A program made the position numbers and the translations under genes. The notes under the pieces are model-generated. The model ran no database searches and was not told the origin of the DNA. It saw nothing but the letters and a program-made list of their open reading frames with translations. A DNA stretch of 64,000 nt from Microbacterium sp. MYb45 (GTDB lineage Bacteria; Actinomycetota; Actinomycetes; Actinomycetales; Microbacteriaceae): assembly GCF_002979655.1 (NCBI RefSeq), contig NZ_PCPG01000003.1:124001-188000 (forward strand), written 5' to 3'. Of this stretch, positions 62,472 to 64,000 are shown piece after piece (positions within the stretch are counted from its first letter, which is position 1; each line of letters starts with the position of its first letter).

Positions 62472-63467
62472 ATGTCGCCACGAGCGACCATCGAAGAGGT
62501 GGCCGCGGCAGCCGGTGTCTCCCGGTCGACCGTGTCGCGGGTCGTGAACGGGTCGACGGCGGTGAGCCCGGAGGCGCTGGCCGCGGTGCGCGCCGCGATC
62601 GACGAGCTGAACTACGTGCCCAACCGCGCGGCGCGCTCCCTCGCCTCGCGGCAGACGCACGCGATCGCCCTGATCGTGCCGGAAGACACGAACCGCTTCT
62701 TCGGCGACCCGTTCTTCGCCGCGATCGTCGCCGGCATCACGGGTGCCCTCGGCGGATCCGACTACCTGCTCAACCTGCTCATCGCGAGTGACGACCCGGG
62801 CGACAAGATGACCGGCTTCGTGCGCAACGGCGGCGTCGACGGCGCACTGATCGTCTCGCATCACACCAGCGACGCGTTCATCGACCGGGTCGCGGACGCC
62901 GTGCCTGTCGTCTACGGCGGTCGGCCCGTGCGCCGGCTCGAGGGCGACTACGTCGTCGACGTCGACAACGTCGCGGGTGCCCGCACCGCGACCCGTCGAC
63001 TGATCGACATCGGACGCACGCGGATCGCGACGATCTCGGGCCCGCTGACCATGGTCTCCTCCGGCGACCGCATCCAGGGTTTCCGGGCCGCCCTCGCCGA
63101 GGCCGGGCTGACGCCGTTCGCCGAGGAGCAGGGCGACTACAGCGAGGCCAGCGGCGCCGATGCCGCACGGCGCATCCTCGAAACAGGTCGACCGGACGCG
63201 ATCTTCGTCGCCAGCGATCTGATGGCGCGCGGCGCGCTGACGGTGCTGCGCGCCGCCGGTGTGCGCGTCCCCGAGGACATCGCCCTGGTCGGGTTCGACG
63301 ACTCGTCCGTCGCGATCACGACCGATCCGCAGCTCACGACGATGCGTCAGCCGATGTACGCGCAGGGCGAGACCATGGCCCGCGTGCTGCTGTCCCGTCT
63401 CGCCGGGCAGGATCCGCCGCAGACGACGATCCTGCCGACCGAGCTCGTGGTCCGCGCCTCGGCCTGA
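62472..63467 (+). CDS. CebR-like LacI-family repressor
   Basis: A 331-residue LacI protein with TIEEVAAAAGVSRSTVSRVVNG as DNA-binding region, hinge PNRAARSLASRQTHAIAL and a sugar-binding domain ending DDSSVAITTDPQLTTMRQP. The perfect CebR boxes upstream of the operon that it follows make CebR the natural assignment. I use ATG 62472; an in-frame GTG at 62460 is possible. Confidence 0.88.
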   Translation: MSPRATIEEVAAAAGVSRSTVSRVVNGSTAVSPEALAAVRAAIDELNYVPNRAARSLASRQTHAIALIVPEDTNRFFGDPFFAAIVAGITGALGGSDYLLNLLIASDDPGDKMTGFVRNGGVDGALIVSHHTSDAFIDRVADAVPVVYGGRPVRRLEGDYVVDVDNVAGARTATRRLIDIGRTRIATISGPLTMVSSGDRIQGFRAALAEAGLTPFAEEQGDYSEASGADAARRILETGRPDAIFVASDLMARGALTVLRAAGVRVPEDIALVGFDDSSVAITTDPQLTTMRQPMYAQGETMARVLLSRLAGQDPPQTTILPTELVVRASA

Positions 63468-63672
63468 GGTCGGTCTTCGGCCATCCGGTGAGACACGGGC
63501 GCGCCCCTGACGCCCCCTCCTGGCCAGGGACGCACCCGTGCGTTTGTGTTGCACGACGTCGTGATCGGCGGCGAATCGCCCCCCGAAGGATGGATGCCGC
63601 GGCGTGGCGCCTCGGATCTCCGAAGTCGTGCTCGGCTGAGCGAGCCAGCCGAAGATCGAATCCATTCATAGG

Positions 63673-63701
63673 TTGAACGGACATTCAGTGATTAATCTAT
63701 A
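63673..63701 (+). promoter_or_regulatory. Promoter of the right-edge TetR gene
   Basis: TTGAAC (63673-63678) and TCTATA (63696-63701), 17-bp spacer. The -35 overlaps tgaacggacattca, a near-palindrome that could be the TetR site. The gap from 63468 to here holds nothing else recognised. Confidence 0.5.
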
Positions 63702-63758
63702 CGGCAGGGGGAGCATTCGGGAAAAACAGGCCGGCTGAACTCAGGAGGTGGATGCCGC

Positions 63759-64000
63759 GTGGCACGCTCCGACGAGCAGAACCGGCTGGCCCGAGAACGC
63801 GCCAGGGAGGCCATCCTGGAGGCCGCCATCGAGGTCTTCAGTGAACGAGGCGTCGCGGGCGCGAGCATCGCCGCGATCACGACGCGGGCGGGGGTCGCCC
63901 AGGGCCTCGTGAACTACCACTTCGGCGGCAAGGAGCAGCTCGTCGCCGCCGTCATCGACCGATGGTTCGAGACGGTGCTCGGCTTCGCCCGCGTGGAGGG
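63759..64000 (+). CDS. TetR-family regulator, cut by the window edge
   Basis: Eighty codons are present. The GTG at 63759 begins VARSDEQNRLARERAREAIL, and the TetR helix-turn-helix follows as IEVFSERGVAGASIAAI and GVAQGLVNYHFGGKEQL. AGGAGG lies 10 nt upstream. No stop is reached before 64000. Target unknown. Confidence 0.85.
   Translation, partial: MARSDEQNRLARERAREAILEAAIEVFSERGVAGASIAAITTRAGVAQGLVNYHFGGKEQLVAAVIDRWFETVLGFARVE

Overview
The window is about 70% GC, almost fully coding, with short intergenic gaps, many 1-4 nt overlaps between consecutive genes, frequent GTG starts and several apparently leaderless promoters. Protein content (Kdp with separate KdpD/KdpE, a KimA-like K+ importer, CebR-type cellobiose regulation, FprA-like ferredoxin reductase, PurS) points to a high-GC actinobacterium, most likely Microbacteriaceae and close to Microbacterium. 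It is ordinary chromosome; I see no plasmid or phage structural genes, no rRNA, no tRNA and no CRISPR.

Layout. 1-8.8 kb: a TspO-like gene and the complete potassium-transport operon (27-codon membrane ORF, kdpF, A, B, C, D, E, minus strand). 8.8-13.8 kb: a PadR/membrane-protein pair with a large operator palindrome, a hydrolase remnant, a small conserved protein, a PaiB-like protein, and a DMT exporter divergent from a MocR regulator. 13.8-17.9 kb: a KimA-like potassium importer, a VanZ-family membrane protein and a small alarmone synthetase. 18-23 kb: SDR/MarR divergon, D,D-carboxypeptidase, M20 amidohydrolase, TetR. 23.1-31 kb: an Opp-type importer ending in a GH3 beta-glucosidase. 31-33.2 kb: a lower-GC islet (pentapeptide-repeat membrane protein plus DUF3800-like protein) bounded by an exact 18-bp direct repeat of the GH3 3' end. 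33.2-36.6 kb: SoxR divergent from a ferredoxin, ferredoxin reductase, flavin reductase, superoxide dismutase operon. 36.6-38.8 kb: a CstR-like repressor, a small Cys-rich protein and a CoA-disulfide reductase/rhodanese fusion. 38.8-42.9 kb: LacI, GH13 alpha-glucosidase, ROK regulator. 43.1-52.5 kb: a sugar importer without its own ATPase, a very large secreted glycosidase-like protein, a nucleoside-hydrolase-like protein, an Idh/MocA dehydrogenase and a PfkB kinase. 52.5-57.2 kb: DUF1761, SDR, secreted alpha/alpha-barrel protein, purQ, purS, apt. 57.4-63.5 kb: a cellobiose operon (cebE/F/G-like, GH1 beta-glucosidase, CebR) with two perfect CebR boxes. The right edge cuts a TetR gene.

How it fits together. 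Much of the window is saccharide uptake and hydrolysis: three importers, GH3, GH13, GH1 and large secreted enzymes, each with a local regulator. A second theme is potassium: the kdp operon and the distant KimA-like gene carry the same pair of 11-bp direct repeats at exactly the same distance from the predicted -10, which suggests a common KdpE regulon. A third is redox and sulfur stress, with textbook SoxR and CstR-type operators in front of the genes they would control. Promoters, operators and hairpins were read by eye and none was computed.
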